Shown: positions 43,930-53,694, numbered from the stretch's first letter. The stretch: 64,000 nt of DNA from Candidatus Gastranaerophilales bacterium (GCA_944323255.1 CALURU010000002.1:62001-126000); one strand, 5' to 3'. Notes: generated by a model from the sequence alone, not told the origin. Numbers and translations are program-made.

Positions 43930-44268
43930 ATGTTTAACGGTTTTTATCCGAGATACGAATTAGAAGCAAGAATACAGCATACAAAGCTTGATAGCTGGGG
44001 CAATATACCTTCTGCAAGAATGAATCGTGTAGAAGAGCCTGCAACTGCTGATTTTAAGAGCGTAATGTCCGGTCTTGTAGAAAATTTAAACACCTCTATG
44101 GAAGCCCCGGACAATTTACTTAAAGATGCAATGATGGGTTCGGAAAACGTTGATATCCATGACGTTATGGTCGCTATGTCTAAGGCTGAAATTGCTGTTA
44201 CAGTTGCAACAACAGCAACAGGCAAGGTCATACAGGCGTATGATAAAATAATGCAAATACAAATTTAG
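43930..44268 (+). CDS. fliE: Flagellar hook-basal body protein FliE
   Basis: Small rod/MS-ring junction protein (112 aa from this ATG). The C-terminal signature is DVMVAMSKAEIAVTVATTAT and GKVIQAYDKIMQIQI, matching the FliE family. The N-terminal 40 residues are unrelated to other FliE proteins. Two ATGs three codons apart (43921 gives MKN; 43930 gives MFN) are possible; with SD AGAGGTG at 43917-43923, the ATG at 43930 has the better spacing. The sigma-28-type promoter upstream suggests flagellar-cascade control. fliF follows after 51 bases. Confidence 0.88.
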   Translation: MFNGFYPRYELEARIQHTKLDSWGNIPSARMNRVEEPATADFKSVMSGLVENLNTSMEAPDNLLKDAMMGSENVDIHDVMVAMSKAEIAVTVATTATGKVIQAYDKIMQIQI

Positions 44269-44319
44269 GCTTCTCATATTTTATAGATATGTGTATAATA
44301 TTTATTATAGGGCAGGAAT

Positions 44320-45987
44320 ATGGATTTTAAAAAGTTACTGGAGAATAAAATTCTTTTAGCATCAATAGCAGGAGGTATCGTCCTGCTTCTGGTAGTGTTT
44401 ATTATATGCGGAACAATTGCTGCTTCTAAAAAATCCGGCGAACCTGTTGATGTTAGCAAAGAACCTTTAAAAGAAGACGTCGACTTATTAACGACTGACA
44501 ATTTAGGTAAAGCTCTTGAGATTCAAGCGCTTCTTGCCAGAAATAATATTGTTGCCGCACGTGCGGTTGATGGTACAAAATCTGTATTGCGCCTTAAAAA
44601 AGGTGATTGTACTCCGGGAATGAGAAAATGTACAACCGAGCAGAGAGACAGGGCTATTATGGTAATTGTAGAGAGCGGTCTGTACGACCAGAATGTCGGC
44701 TTGGAGATTTTTGATAAAGGAGATTTTACTTCTACAAAAGAAGATAAACGAATAAGACTCGTAAGAGCCATGAATGGAGAATTAGCCCGCTTAATAAGAA
44801 GAATTGACGGAGTTGAAAATGCTTCAGTATTTATTTCAATTCCGGAACAAACAATGTTTTCTTCTATGCAAAAACCGGTAACAGCAACTGTTCAATTACA
44901 AGTGGCAGTTGGTGAAACTTTAAGCATGAGTACAATTAAAGCTGTTTCAAATCTGCTCTTGGGAAGTGTATCCGGCTTAACCTCTGAAAACATTTCAATT
45001 ACAGATACAAATGGTCATGTATATAACAGCCTTATTGATGCGCAATCTGAAATGCTTGCAAGATTGCAGGAAAATGATAAATACATGCAGGAAAAAGTTC
45101 AGGCGCAATTAAACAGACTTATCGGACAGGGTAAGTATGTTGCAACAGTGAGCACTTTCTTAAAACAGGCTCCTGTCGAGAAATTCACAATAGAATATGA
45201 TCCAAACAAAAAAGCGTCTGTAACAGAACAAACTTTCTCAGAAGGTTTGGGCGATCAGACAATGGATACAAATAAAAATACTAATGCTGTAAGCGTTTAC
45301 CTTCCAAATGGGCTGCCGGCTGGAAGTTCTGACTCTTCTCAAAACAGAAGTTATTCAAGAACAGCACGAGAAACACAATACGGTGTAACAAAAGTTCAGA
45401 CAAATGAATACATGTCACCGGGAACACTGGAAGAAATTTCTATTGCGGTAACTCTTGAAAAAGATGCACTACCTGTAGAATTAACTCTTGAAGAGTTGAA
45501 AGAACTGGTTGCACATGCTGCAAGCCCTAAGGCTGATCCGGAAAACGTAACAATTGCATTTGCAGATTCTCTGGATCCGTTTATGGCAGGAGATAAGAAT
45601 GTTAAAGCTCCGATTAAGGCAGAACACGGCAACCCTTGGTGGCTCGCAATAGCACTTCTTGCCTTCGGATTGTTCTTTGGTCATAAAGCTCTTACCCAGA
45701 AAATTAATGCTGCTAAAGCTGCACAGGAAGAAGAGCTTATGCGCCTTAGAGAAATGAACGAAGCACAGGAAAAACAAATCAAAGATTTAAGCGTTAATGC
45801 TGCAGATTTAATTCAGAAACAGTCACAATTACAGCAAGGTTTACTTGAACAGCAGAACAGACCTGTATCAATTCCTACATCCGGTGCTGAAATTCGTGAA
45901 GCATTAAGAGAATTGAAACGTGAATTTGACGGTGTCGACGATGCAGAAGCAGGAGAAAAGATCCGCAGCTGGATTGAACAAGGCTAG
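44320..45987 (+). CDS. fliF: Flagellar MS-ring protein FliF
   Basis: 555-aa MS-ring protein that forms the base of the flagellum in the inner membrane. N-terminal membrane helix (about 10-33), ring-building YscJ/FliF domain (LARLIRRIDGVENASVFISI, then ATVQLQVAVGETLS), variable middle, second membrane helix (about 437-455, NPWWLAIALLAFGLFFG), and a cytoplasmic tail. SD GGCAGGAA before the ATG. The usual downstream genes (fliG, fliH, fliI) are absent here: the transcript ends and a HEPN-MNT pair follows. Confidence 0.92.
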   Translation: MDFKKLLENKILLASIAGGIVLLLVVFIICGTIAASKKSGEPVDVSKEPLKEDVDLLTTDNLGKALEIQALLARNNIVAARAVDGTKSVLRLKKGDCTPGMRKCTTEQRDRAIMVIVESGLYDQNVGLEIFDKGDFTSTKEDKRIRLVRAMNGELARLIRRIDGVENASVFISIPEQTMFSSMQKPVTATVQLQVAVGETLSMSTIKAVSNLLLGSVSGLTSENISITDTNGHVYNSLIDAQSEMLARLQENDKYMQEKVQAQLNRLIGQGKYVATVSTFLKQAPVEKFTIEYDPNKKASVTEQTFSEGLGDQTMDTNKNTNAVSVYLPNGLPAGSSDSSQNRSYSRTARETQYGVTKVQTNEYMSPGTLEEISIAVTLEKDALPVELTLEELKELVAHAASPKADPENVTIAFADSLDPFMAGDKNVKAPIKAEHGNPWWLAIALLAFGLFFGHKALTQKINAAKAAQEEELMRLREMNEAQEKQIKDLSVNAADLIQKQSQLQQGLLEQQNRPVSIPTSGAEIREALRELKREFDGVDDAEAGEKIRSWIEQG

Positions 45988-46189
45988 GTACTTGTATAAG
46001 ACATACTTAAATATTGGTTCACTCGTTTTTTAAACAAAGGTTTTTTAGTTCCATTATTCACTATTTACACACATATAACCGCTGATTTTTGACATGTATA
46101 CTCCTCTAACCTGAATTAAGCCCATTTAATAATTAACATGCTTACCAATTTATGCTATCATAATAATGAAAAGAAAGTCGGAGTTAACC

Positions 46190-46582
46190 ATGTCAAGATT
46201 ATCCGAAAGAATTGAGAATTTTAACAGAGCATTTGAAATATATAAAGATGCTGTAGAAGAATTTGATATAAACAAAATTTTAACTCATATGGCACTTGTG
46301 CAAACATTTGAGGTTTGTTTTGAGCTTGCCTGGAAGTGTTTAAAAGATTATATGGCTGAAAATGGAATAGTTGTAAATTACCCCAAAGAAGTTATAAAAG
46401 AAGCTTTTAATAAAGAGACTATAAAAAATGGTCAATTATGGATTGATATGCTTAAAGTAAGAAATTCGACATCGTATGAATACAATATGGATAAGGTTAA
46501 CAAATACTTATCTGATATGCGCACCGTCTTTTATGACGAGCTTACAAGATTTCATTCCTGGTTAGGAGAGATTAATGAGTAA
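46190..46582 (+). CDS. hepT: HEPN-domain protein (HepT-like) lacking the catalytic His
   Basis: 130-aa helical HEPN protein of the HI0074 family, first gene of a HEPN-MNT pair. The Rx4H RNase motif reads RNSTSY (R91 to Y96), with Tyr where His is expected, followed by EYN. The homologue at 13396-13809 keeps His. This copy may have lost RNase activity or use a different chemistry. The start at 46190 fits the SD CGGAG; the upstream ATG at 46166 lies in the predicted transcription start region after TATCAT (46156-46161). Confidence 0.85.
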   Translation: MSRLSERIENFNRAFEIYKDAVEEFDINKILTHMALVQTFEVCFELAWKCLKDYMAENGIVVNYPKEVIKEAFNKETIKNGQLWIDMLKVRNSTSYEYNMDKVNKYLSDMRTVFYDELTRFHSWLGEINE

Positions 46583-46886
46583 TGAATTTGGACTTCCGGA
46601 ACGAACAATGAACGAGCTTTTGGATTATTTTAAGTCCAAACCAGAAATTGAAAAAGTTGTTATATACGGTTCTCGAGCTAAAGGTACATACAAAACCGGC
46701 TCCGATATTGATTTTGCAATCTGGTCTGATAAAGAAACTTTATCGGGTATTGCATTGGATCTTGACGAGCTACCAACACCTTACATGTTCGATGTTACAA
46801 ATTACAAAACTCTTACACATGAAGGAATGAAAAACAGCATTGATAGGGACGGAAAAATATTTTATTTGAGAAATAATCTCTCTTAA
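46575..46886 (+). CDS. mntA: MNT-type nucleotidyltransferase antitoxin
   Basis: 103-aa minimal nucleotidyltransferase: VVIYGSRAKGTYKTGSDIDFAIW contains the GSRAKG loop and the two metal-binding Asp, with a third in MFDVTNY. It overlaps the HEPN gene by 8 bases, the standard order. It would AMPylate the HEPN partner, but that partner lacks its catalytic His. Confidence 0.88.
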   Translation: MSNEFGLPERTMNELLDYFKSKPEIEKVVIYGSRAKGTYKTGSDIDFAIWSDKETLSGIALDLDELPTPYMFDVTNYKTLTHEGMKNSIDRDGKIFYLRNNLS

Positions 46887-46942
46887 AATTTTATTTGTGT
46901 TTCTGATATAATAGAGACATCGGGTATATTAAAGGAGAAATT

Positions 46943-48406
46943 ATGCTGGAATTATTAAAGAAAAGTGCTATGGAACAATCAAGGGCACTTAAAGATAAAG
47001 AGGTTTCTGCTGTTGAGTTAACTAAAGCATCTCTGGAGAGAATTAAATCTATAGATGAAAAAATCGGCGCATTTAATTCTTTAACAGAAGATATTGCTAT
47101 CAAAACAGCAAAAGAAGTTGATGATAAAATTGCAAAAGGTGAAGAATTACCGCTCTTAGCAGGTGTTCCGCTTGCTCTCAAAGATAATATGAATCTTATC
47201 GGTTCAAAAACAACGGCTTCAAGTAAGATTCTTGAAAACTTTGTTTCACCATATAATGCAACAGCGACACAAAAACTTTTGGATAATTTGATTCCGATTG
47301 TTGGAAAAGCAAATTTGGATGAATTCGCAATGGGATCTTCTAATGAGAATTCGGCATTCAAAAAAGTTCACAACCCTTGGAATTTAAAAAAAGTTCCGGG
47401 CGGTTCATCAGGCGGATCTGCTGCATCTGTAGCATCTTGCGAGGCAACAATTGCTCTCGGCTCCGATACTGGCGGAAGTATTCGTTTGCCGGCAAGCTTT
47501 TGCGGTATTGTTGGTATGAAACCGACTTACGGAAAAGTTTCAAGATATGGTTTAATTGCGTTTGCATCATCTCTTGACCAGATTGGACCTTTTGCCAGAA
47601 CTGTTGAAGATGCAGCGGCACTTTTGGAAGTTATTTCAGGATATGACAAGCACGATTCTACTTCGCTTAAACTTCCTGTAGAAAACTACAGAAGCAGCCT
47701 TAATAATGACATTAAGGGTATGAAAATCGGTGTTGTAAAAGAACTCACTTCAGAAGGGCTTGCAGAAGATGTTCAAAAAGCTATCCAGAATGCTATTGAG
47801 ACATATAAATCTTTAGGAGCTGAAGTTGTTGAAGTTTCACTTCCAAATCTTAAACACTCAATCGGTATTTATTATATTTTAGCAACAGCAGAATGCAGCT
47901 CAAACCTTGCCCGCTTTGATGGCGTTAAGTATGGTCATAGAACTACAGATGCGAAGAATCTTCTGGAGATGTATTGCAAAACACGTGCTGAAGGTTTCGG
48001 TCCTGAAGTTAAACGCCGTATAATGCTTGGAACTTACGCTCTTTCTTCAGGATATTATGATGCATATTATAAAAAAGCTCTCCAGATGAGAAGAGTTGTT
48101 ACGGAAGATTTTATAAAAGCTTTTGAAAAAGTTGATGCTTTAATTGCTCCTACTTGTCCTAACACTGCATTTGATCTTGGGGCAAAAACTGAAGATCCGC
48201 TAGCAATGTATTTGACAGATATTGCAACAATCTCCGCAAACTTAGCAGGGCTTCCGGCTATCTCTATACCGGCTGGCTTTGACAGAGATGGTATGCCAAT
48301 TGGGCTTCAAATTATGACGCCGCAGCTTACTGAAGCTAAATTGTTTAATCTTTCATATAAGTTTGAACAGGCACATGATTATTATAAACAACTTGCAAAT
48401 ATATAA
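46943..48406 (+). CDS. gatA: Aspartyl/glutamyl-tRNA amidotransferase subunit A
   Basis: 487-aa amidase subunit of GatCAB, which converts misacylated Glu-tRNA(Gln) or Asp-tRNA(Asn). The Ser-cisSer-Lys triad is visible: Lys in PLALKDNM, and the serines in GGSSGGSAASVAS and GSDTGGSIRLPASFCG. Full length. SD GGAG lies before the ATG, and a TATAAT -10 about 40 bases upstream. gatB and gatC are not in this window. Confidence 0.96.
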   Translation: MLELLKKSAMEQSRALKDKEVSAVELTKASLERIKSIDEKIGAFNSLTEDIAIKTAKEVDDKIAKGEELPLLAGVPLALKDNMNLIGSKTTASSKILENFVSPYNATATQKLLDNLIPIVGKANLDEFAMGSSNENSAFKKVHNPWNLKKVPGGSSGGSAASVASCEATIALGSDTGGSIRLPASFCGIVGMKPTYGKVSRYGLIAFASSLDQIGPFARTVEDAAALLEVISGYDKHDSTSLKLPVENYRSSLNNDIKGMKIGVVKELTSEGLAEDVQKAIQNAIETYKSLGAEVVEVSLPNLKHSIGIYYILATAECSSNLARFDGVKYGHRTTDAKNLLEMYCKTRAEGFGPEVKRRIMLGTYALSSGYYDAYYKKALQMRRVVTEDFIKAFEKVDALIAPTCPNTAFDLGAKTEDPLAMYLTDIATISANLAGLPAISIPAGFDRDGMPIGLQIMTPQLTEAKLFNLSYKFEQAHDYYKQLANI

Positions 48407-48420
48407 GTAATGAAGTAAAA

Positions 48421-48459
48421 ACAAATGCGGCGGGTTTTCAACCCGCCGCATTTGTTTTT
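48421..48459. terminator. Bidirectional terminator between gatA and the convergent membrane protein
   Basis: Perfect 16-bp stem (48421-48436 with 48440-48455), TTC loop. TTTT follows on the plus strand, and TTTTTAC follows on the minus strand. Confidence 0.92.
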
Positions 48460-48472
48460 AACTTTGATTAAA

Positions 48473-49183
48473 CTAATTAGTCTTTCCTGCTCTGTAGCCG
48501 CAATAAGCATAAATAAAGGGTAATGCTCTTTCCAGATGCAATTTTCCTACAAACGGGAATTTTGCAAGAACAAGTACACCAAGAGCATCGTCTATGTTTA
48601 CGAGACAGTCAAGCAATGTAAGTTTTCTATCCGGCACTTTATCAAGCGGGTCGCATATTACATTTGAAATAGAAGCGGCACCATACATTCCGACTAAAAG
48701 TCCGCCTAGCATAGCAAGAATTTTACCTGGAATGTTGTTATAATTTTTGCTGCTTTCACAAAGTTTTAAGCCCCCCCCAACAACCCAGGCAGGAACAGAT
48801 GCATTCATAAACTGGAAAACACCTTCTTTTACTTTGTTCTTGTTGGTATCTTTATCTTCGCCTAACATACCGGCTGCAACTCCTCCTGCAACGGAAGTTG
48901 CAGACATAACAACCATTTCTGATAATCCATAGTGGATTTTAAAAGGGTTTTTAACCTTTTGCTTTTTCATCATGTATGCCATCGGTAAAATGCAGCCAGC
49001 AATAGCTCCAATACCGGCTTTTATTCTGTCTTGCGTTGTGACACTTCTAACGTGCGTTTTATTCCTTTTAGAAATAAAAGCATCGACAACAGAACTGCTT
49101 TTTGCAACATATCGTTCACTAAATTCGGGATAAGTATCTATCTTTTCCAGCGTAGGGTATTTATAGTTTATGCTATTTATCAT
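48473..49183 (-). CDS. Hypothetical membrane protein, 236 aa
   Basis: Not recognised. The N-terminal 50 residues are soluble, followed by four or more hydrophobic segments rich in Gly/Ala (such as IGAIAGCILPMAYMM, MVVMSATSVAGGVAAGMLG, ILAMLGGLLVGMYGAAS). The layout recalls the glycine-zipper protein at 49314 across the divergent promoter region, and the two may belong together. No enzyme motif. A terminator shared with gatA follows. Confidence 0.7.
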   Translation of the reverse strand: MINSINYKYPTLEKIDTYPEFSERYVAKSSSVVDAFISKRNKTHVRSVTTQDRIKAGIGAIAGCILPMAYMMKKQKVKNPFKIHYGLSEMVVMSATSVAGGVAAGMLGEDKDTNKNKVKEGVFQFMNASVPAWVVGGGLKLCESSKNYNNIPGKILAMLGGLLVGMYGAASISNVICDPLDKVPDRKLTLLDCLVNIDDALGVLVLAKFPFVGKLHLERALPFIYAYCGYRAGKTN

Positions 49184-49313
49184 ATATACACATTCCTGAG
49201 CTGATTATATCGTAAGAATATCAATTTCGCAAGGTTAAGATTTGTAAATTTATTTTTTTAATAAAGCAATCTGCAATATTTACCGGTTTTACATTAAGAA
49301 AGGAGTACGGTGT

Positions 49314-49694
49314 ATGAGTATTGATGTAAAGGTTTTAAACAAATTCGATAATAATGTTCTTGTAGAAATTAATTCTGAAAAAAATAGTAAGCCAAAATTC
49401 TACAAAGTTCCGGAGCAAAACCTGGATAATTTTATTAACGGATATAAAAAGAACGATAAAAAAACATCAATTGTAGCTAATACTGCTTTTGTAACTTCCG
49501 TTTTTGCCGGTGTAATAGCCGCCAGTCTTGCTACAAAAAAGTTAAAAAGTAAAGTTGCAAAATGGCTCATTGGCTCTGCCGGAGGTGTTGCCGGTGCTGT
49601 ACTTTCTATTTTAGGAACAAGTGAGTATATTGATAAAAGCAAAAATAAATTACTTAAAGCACATAATGTGCAGGAAATAAATTACCATGCTTAA
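49314..49694 (+). CDS. Hypothetical membrane protein with glycine zipper, 126 aa
   Basis: N-terminal 55 residues soluble and beta-like (VLNKFDNNVLVEIN), then a hydrophobic hairpin TAFVTSVFAGVIAASLA and WLIGSAGGVAGAVLSILG, with glycine spacing suited to helix packing. SD AAAGGAG before the ATG. Divergent from the 236-aa membrane protein. Function unknown. Confidence 0.7.
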   Translation: MSIDVKVLNKFDNNVLVEINSEKNSKPKFYKVPEQNLDNFINGYKKNDKKTSIVANTAFVTSVFAGVIAASLATKKLKSKVAKWLIGSAGGVAGAVLSILGTSEYIDKSKNKLLKAHNVQEINYHA

Positions 49695-49753
49695 ATGTAT
49701 TAATTAAGTGTCGGAGTTATAATACTAATACAAAAATACTAATATTTACCCCT

Positions 49754-50665
49754 TTACCCCTGAACACCCTGAGCGCCGGATACAATTTCTACAAGTTCTT
49801 GGGTAATTGCAGCCTGACGGGCTTTGTTATAATCAATAGTTAATGTATTAATCATTTCTTCTGCGTTATTAGAAGCTGCAGACATTGCTGTCATTCTGGC
49901 GGCAAGTTCGCTTGCATTGGCTTCTAGAAGCGCTTGATATATAGAATTTGAAATATACATCGGAACTAATTGCTGTAATACTGCATGAATAGAAGGTTCA
50001 AATTCCATTACGGCATCAAGTTCATGTGATTCAGCTTTTTCGACTTTTACAGGTAAGATTTCCCAAGACTGAACACTATATGACATCATATTATTAAAAC
50101 GTGTGGTAATAATGTCTATTCTGTCAATTGTTCCTGATACAAAATCCTCAGCAATATCTTCCGCTATAATATTTGCACCGGTAGCTGTAGGATTATTTGC
50201 AATACTTATATAGCTTTGTTTTAATTCAAAATTTCCGCTCTTGTGCTTAAATGCAGAAACAGCTTTCTGACCTACCGGATAAATAACTGTATGTATTCCA
50301 TTATCATTATTTTCTTTAATCCTTTTTAAGGCAGCTTTAATTATGTTAGCATTATACGCTCCGGCCAAGCCTTTATTTGAAGTTATAACAAGCAAACCTT
50401 CCGATTTTACTTCTCTTTCTCTCAATAGTTCAGGGTAGTTATCCAACGCTCTCGGAACTTTTAAACCAACAACAGTATATTCACCCGCAGCAGTAAGCAT
50501 TTTTCTGAACATTTGCATTAATTCCTCTGCAAACGGTCGTGCAGCTTTTACGGTAGATTCAGCCTTTTTTACTTTTGCTGCTGCAACCATCTTCATTGCT
50601 TTGGTTATTTTTTTTGTATTTTGAACACTCGAAATTCTGCTTTTTATATCTTTTAAATTTGGCAT
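49754..50665 (-). CDS. atpG: ATP synthase gamma subunit
   Basis: 303-aa central stalk subunit of F1 that couples rotation to ATP synthesis. N-terminal DIKSRISSVQNTKKITKAM and C-terminal MINTLTIDYNKARQAAITQEL are the two long coiled-coil helices of the family. It lacks the cyanobacterial/chloroplast regulatory Cys insertion. Last gene of the operon. It is separated from atpA by a zinc-ribbon membrane protein gene. The GGGGTAAAT motif occurs just past its stop. Confidence 0.94.
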   Translation of the reverse strand: MPNLKDIKSRISSVQNTKKITKAMKMVAAAKVKKAESTVKAARPFAEELMQMFRKMLTAAGEYTVVGLKVPRALDNYPELLREREVKSEGLLVITSNKGLAGAYNANIIKAALKRIKENNDNGIHTVIYPVGQKAVSAFKHKSGNFELKQSYISIANNPTATGANIIAEDIAEDFVSGTIDRIDIITTRFNNMMSYSVQSWEILPVKVEKAESHELDAVMEFEPSIHAVLQQLVPMYISNSIYQALLEANASELAARMTAMSAASNNAEEMINTLTIDYNKARQAAITQELVEIVSGAQGVQG

Positions 50666-50675
50666 TACATCACCT

Positions 50676-51029
50676 TTATCTTAACTTCAAATCAAGCCCT
50701 TTCTTGATTAAAAGCAATGCTAATAATACTATTAAAATTGACTCAAGGAACGGACAAGGTATCATAAAGAACATAAATGATTTAACCATTATGTACAGCA
50801 TAAGAAGCGCACCGAGCAGTAAAAATGCTAACCTGTTAAACTTCCAAGCTCCTTCAGAATTATCCTTAAAATAAGTTACATAATCTACATCAGCAACATG
50901 TTTACAACTCTCTGAACCTTTGCAAATGAAAGCCTTTTTGTATTCTTCTGCACATTCCAAGCACAGTGCTTTTCCGCAAGATTTACATACTGCAAATGCA
51001 TCTCTGTCATGGTGGTTAAAACATTTCAT
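50676..51029 (-). CDS. B-box-like zinc-binding membrane protein inserted in the atp operon
   Basis: 117-aa protein: an N-terminal Cys/His cluster resembling a B-box zinc finger (CFNHHDRDAFAVCKSCGKAL, then CLEC, then CKGSESCKH), followed by two membrane helices (about 65-85 and 88-112). It sits between atpA and atpG with 15- and 10-base gaps, so it is co-transcribed with ATP synthase. It is not a subunit of F1Fo in any system I know. A role in assembly or regulation is possible but unproven. Confidence 0.8.
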   Translation of the reverse strand: MKCFNHHDRDAFAVCKSCGKALCLECAEEYKKAFICKGSESCKHVADVDYVTYFKDNSEGAWKFNRLAFLLLGALLMLYIMVKSFMFFMIPCPFLESILIVLLALLLIKKGLDLKLR

Positions 51030-51044
51030 TAGTTCGATATCTCC

Positions 51045-52556
51045 TTATAAATTCTTTCCATAAGCTTCCAAATTTTGTTTTAGTGAAGCAATATCTTCAT
51101 CAGATAACTTATCTCCGCCATTTAGCTTTGCGCTTAACTCCGGCATATTAGCTTCAAAGTACTCAAACCAGCCGCTCTTGTAATCATTGATTTTTGCATT
51201 ATCAATTTCATCAAGATACCCTTCATTAGCTGCAAACAGAATTGTAACCTGCTGCGCAACAGTAAGTGGGTTATATTGAGGCTGTTTTAATACTTCTGTT
51301 AACTTTTGTCCCCTAAGAAGCTGTTTCTTTGTTGCCGCATCCAAATCGGAAGCAAATTGTGCAAAGGCTTCCAACTCTCGGAACTGTGCTAAATCCAAAC
51401 GCAGCTTACCAGCAACTTGCTTAATACCCTTTGTTTGAGCAGCACCACCTACACGGGATACTGAAATACCTGCGTTAATTGCAGGTCTTACACCTGAGTT
51501 AAACAATGCTGATTCTAAGAAAATCTGACCGTCTGTAATAGAAATTACGTTTGTCGGAATATAAGCTGAAACGTCACCGGCTTGGGTTTCAATAATAGGA
51601 AGTGCTGTAATACTTCCGCCGCCAAGCTCATCATTAAGTTTAACAGCTCTTTCCAACAATCTTGAGTGAAGATAGAATACATCACCAGGATAAGCTTCAC
51701 GTCCCGGCGGTCTTTTAAGAAGCAAACTCATTGCACGATAAGCCTGAGCGTGTTTTGTTAAATCATCATATACAATCAGAACGTGTTTTCCTTGTTCCAT
51801 AAATTCTTCTGCAATAGCAACGCCAGCAAATGGTGCAATATACTGCAGAGGAGCTGGTTCGTTAGCAGTTGCGGAAACAATGATTGAATAATCCATTGCA
51901 CCATGCTTTTCAAGAGTTTTAGCAAGTTGTGCAACAGTAGATGCCTTTTGACCTACTGCTACATATATGCAAATTACATCCCCGCCTTTCTGGTTTATGA
52001 TTGTATCAATCGCAATAGCAGTTTTACCTGTTTGTCTATCACCAATAATTAATTCTCTTTGCCCTCTTCCAATTGGTGTTAAAGCATCAATTGCAGTTAA
52101 ACCTGTTTGAAGCGGCTGATGTACTGATTTTCTGGCAACAATACCAGGAGCAACTCTTTCAATCGGACGGGTTTTATTTGTAACAATTTCACCCTTTCCG
52201 TCAATAGGGCGTCCTGTTGGATTTACTATCCTCCCGATAAGAGCATCACCTACAGGTACTGATGCAATTCTTCCGGTTGTTTTTACTGTCATACCCTCTT
52301 TAATATGAGTATATTCGCCAAGAATTACAACACCCACATTATCCTCTTCAAGGTTTAATGTAATACCTAGTGTGCCTTTACCGTCTTCAAATTCTACAAG
52401 CTCGTTTGACATTACGTTACGTAAGCCGTATATTCTCGCAATACCGTCACCAACTTCTAGAACGCTGCCAATATTAGAAATCTCAGCTTTTGCTTCATAA
52501 TTACGTATGTTCTCTTTTAATATTGAACTTATTTCATCAGGATTAATTACTGCCAT
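51045..52556 (-). CDS. atpA: ATP synthase alpha subunit
   Basis: 503-aa F1 catalytic-core subunit. Walker A is [32 protein letters not shown] precedes it and [20 protein letters not shown] follows, all conserved. It follows the delta gene after 50 bases, as in cyanobacteria. Length and ends are normal. Confidence 0.98.
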   Translation of the reverse strand: MAVINPDEISSILKENIRNYEAKAEISNIGSVLEVGDGIARIYGLRNVMSNELVEFEDGKGTLGITLNLEEDNVGVVILGEYTHIKEGMTVKTTGRIASVPVGDALIGRIVNPTGRPIDGKGEIVTNKTRPIERVAPGIVARKSVHQPLQTGLTAIDALTPIGRGQRELIIGDRQTGKTAIAIDTIINQKGGDVICIYVAVGQKASTVAQLAKTLEKHGAMDYSIIVSATANEPAPLQYIAPFAGVAIAEEFMEQGKHVLIVYDDLTKHAQAYRAMSLLLKRPPGREAYPGDVFYLHSRLLERAVKLNDELGGGSITALPIIETQAGDVSAYIPTNVISITDGQIFLESALFNSGVRPAINAGISVSRVGGAAQTKGIKQVAGKLRLDLAQFRELEAFAQFASDLDAATKKQLLRGQKLTEVLKQPQYNPLTVAQQVTILFAANEGYLDEIDNAKINDYKSGWFEYFEANMPELSAKLNGGDKLSDEDIASLKQNLEAYGKNL

Positions 52557-52606
52557 ATTTTACCCTTTCTGTTATTTAAGCTTGTAGTTTATCTACTTTG
52601 CTGATT

Positions 52607-53173
52607 TTATCCCTTTATTATATGTTTACCTATATTTTCTAGTCTGTGTTTAATACTGTTATCTACAATCGTTTCGTTAATGTTAAACACCAATCCGCCA
52701 ATTATGTCAGAATCTATATACCAGCTTGGAAGTATATCTTTATGAAGTTTTTCTGCCAGTCTGTTGCGGATATAATCTTTCTTTTCATCACTTAATTCTA
52801 TTGCTGAAGTTATGCTAACTCTCAAGATATTTTTTAAACCTTCCAGTTCTTTTTGGAATTCCTTTGTAATAGCTTCAAGATAGCCCAATCTGCCTTTTGC
52901 ATTCAAGACTGTCAAAAAATTAAATACAATTGGCATTACCCTTGTCTGAAATATTTTTGTTAATACAACTTGCTTTTCTTCGTGAGAAACAACTGGATTA
53001 ACAAGCATTTCTGCCAGCTCTTTTGAGGCTGAAATATTTTCATTTATTTCTTTAAGGTTAGAAAGGATTTCTTCTTTAGAAATACCGCTGTCTTCTTCGG
53101 CTAAATCCATAAGAGCTTTAGCCCACCTTTTTGCTATAATTTCTGAATCTTTTAATTGTACACTGGCAACCAT
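52607..53173 (-). CDS. atpH: ATP synthase delta subunit
   Basis: 188-aa peripheral stalk subunit (OSCP homologue). N-terminal IAKRWAKALMDLAEE and the C-terminal WYIDSDIIGGLVFNINETIVDNS-type segment are typical. Its start overlaps the stop of the b subunit gene by one base. Confidence 0.93.
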   Translation of the reverse strand: MVASVQLKDSEIIAKRWAKALMDLAEEDSGISKEEILSNLKEINENISASKELAEMLVNPVVSHEEKQVVLTKIFQTRVMPIVFNFLTVLNAKGRLGYLEAITKEFQKELEGLKNILRVSITSAIELSDEKKDYIRNRLAEKLHKDILPSWYIDSDIIGGLVFNINETIVDNSIKHRLENIGKHIIKG

Positions 53174-53682
53174 TATACCGCCACTCCATTTATAGCTTCT
53201 ACACTTTCATCAATAAGTTTGTTATGTAAATCATAATTGTTTCTTAACTCATTGATAATATGATCTTTTGCGACTTCAATAGATGCAATTGATGCCCTTT
53301 TTAATATGTCATTTTTCAAAAGTCCGACCTTTGCCTCTACTGCTTTTTCAGAATTTTCTTTTATATTACCTGCCGCAGTCTCTGCATCTGCAAGAATTTT
53401 TTCGCCTACCATCTTAGCATTAGCTTCTGCTTTTTTTATGATTAGGTCAATTTCATCTTCAATATGAGCGACAGATTCTTCTATTTTTTTCAACTCTTCT
53501 TCTGAATCTGCTTTTGCAGTTTTTGAATTTTCAATATTATCCACAACAGACACTCTTGCAGTTTCCAATTTTCCTGCAACATTAATCTTGTTGCAAACCC
53601 AGATGATTATTGCAAGAAAAATTGCAAAGTTAAAAAGATTTGTCCGTCCTATATAATTAAAAATTTCACCTATACTGCACAT
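53173..53682 (-). CDS. atpF: ATP synthase b subunit
   Basis: 169-aa peripheral stalk subunit: N-terminal membrane helix (about 15-32, LFNFAIFLAIIIWVC), then a long charged helix. Second of two different b-type subunits in the operon, as in cyanobacteria and other phototroph lineages with a b/b' heterodimer. Overlaps the delta gene by one base. Confidence 0.9.
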   Translation of the reverse strand: MCSIGEIFNYIGRTNLFNFAIFLAIIIWVCNKINVAGKLETARVSVVDNIENSKTAKADSEEELKKIEESVAHIEDEIDLIIKKAEANAKMVGEKILADAETAAGNIKENSEKAVEAKVGLLKNDILKRASIASIEVAKDHIINELRNNYDLHNKLIDESVEAINGVAV

Positions 53683-53694
53683 ATTTATAACCTT

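Noticed and set aside
44274-44501. Minus-strand frames over fliF
   Set aside because: They are antisense shadows of a clear FliF coding region, without SDs or promoters.
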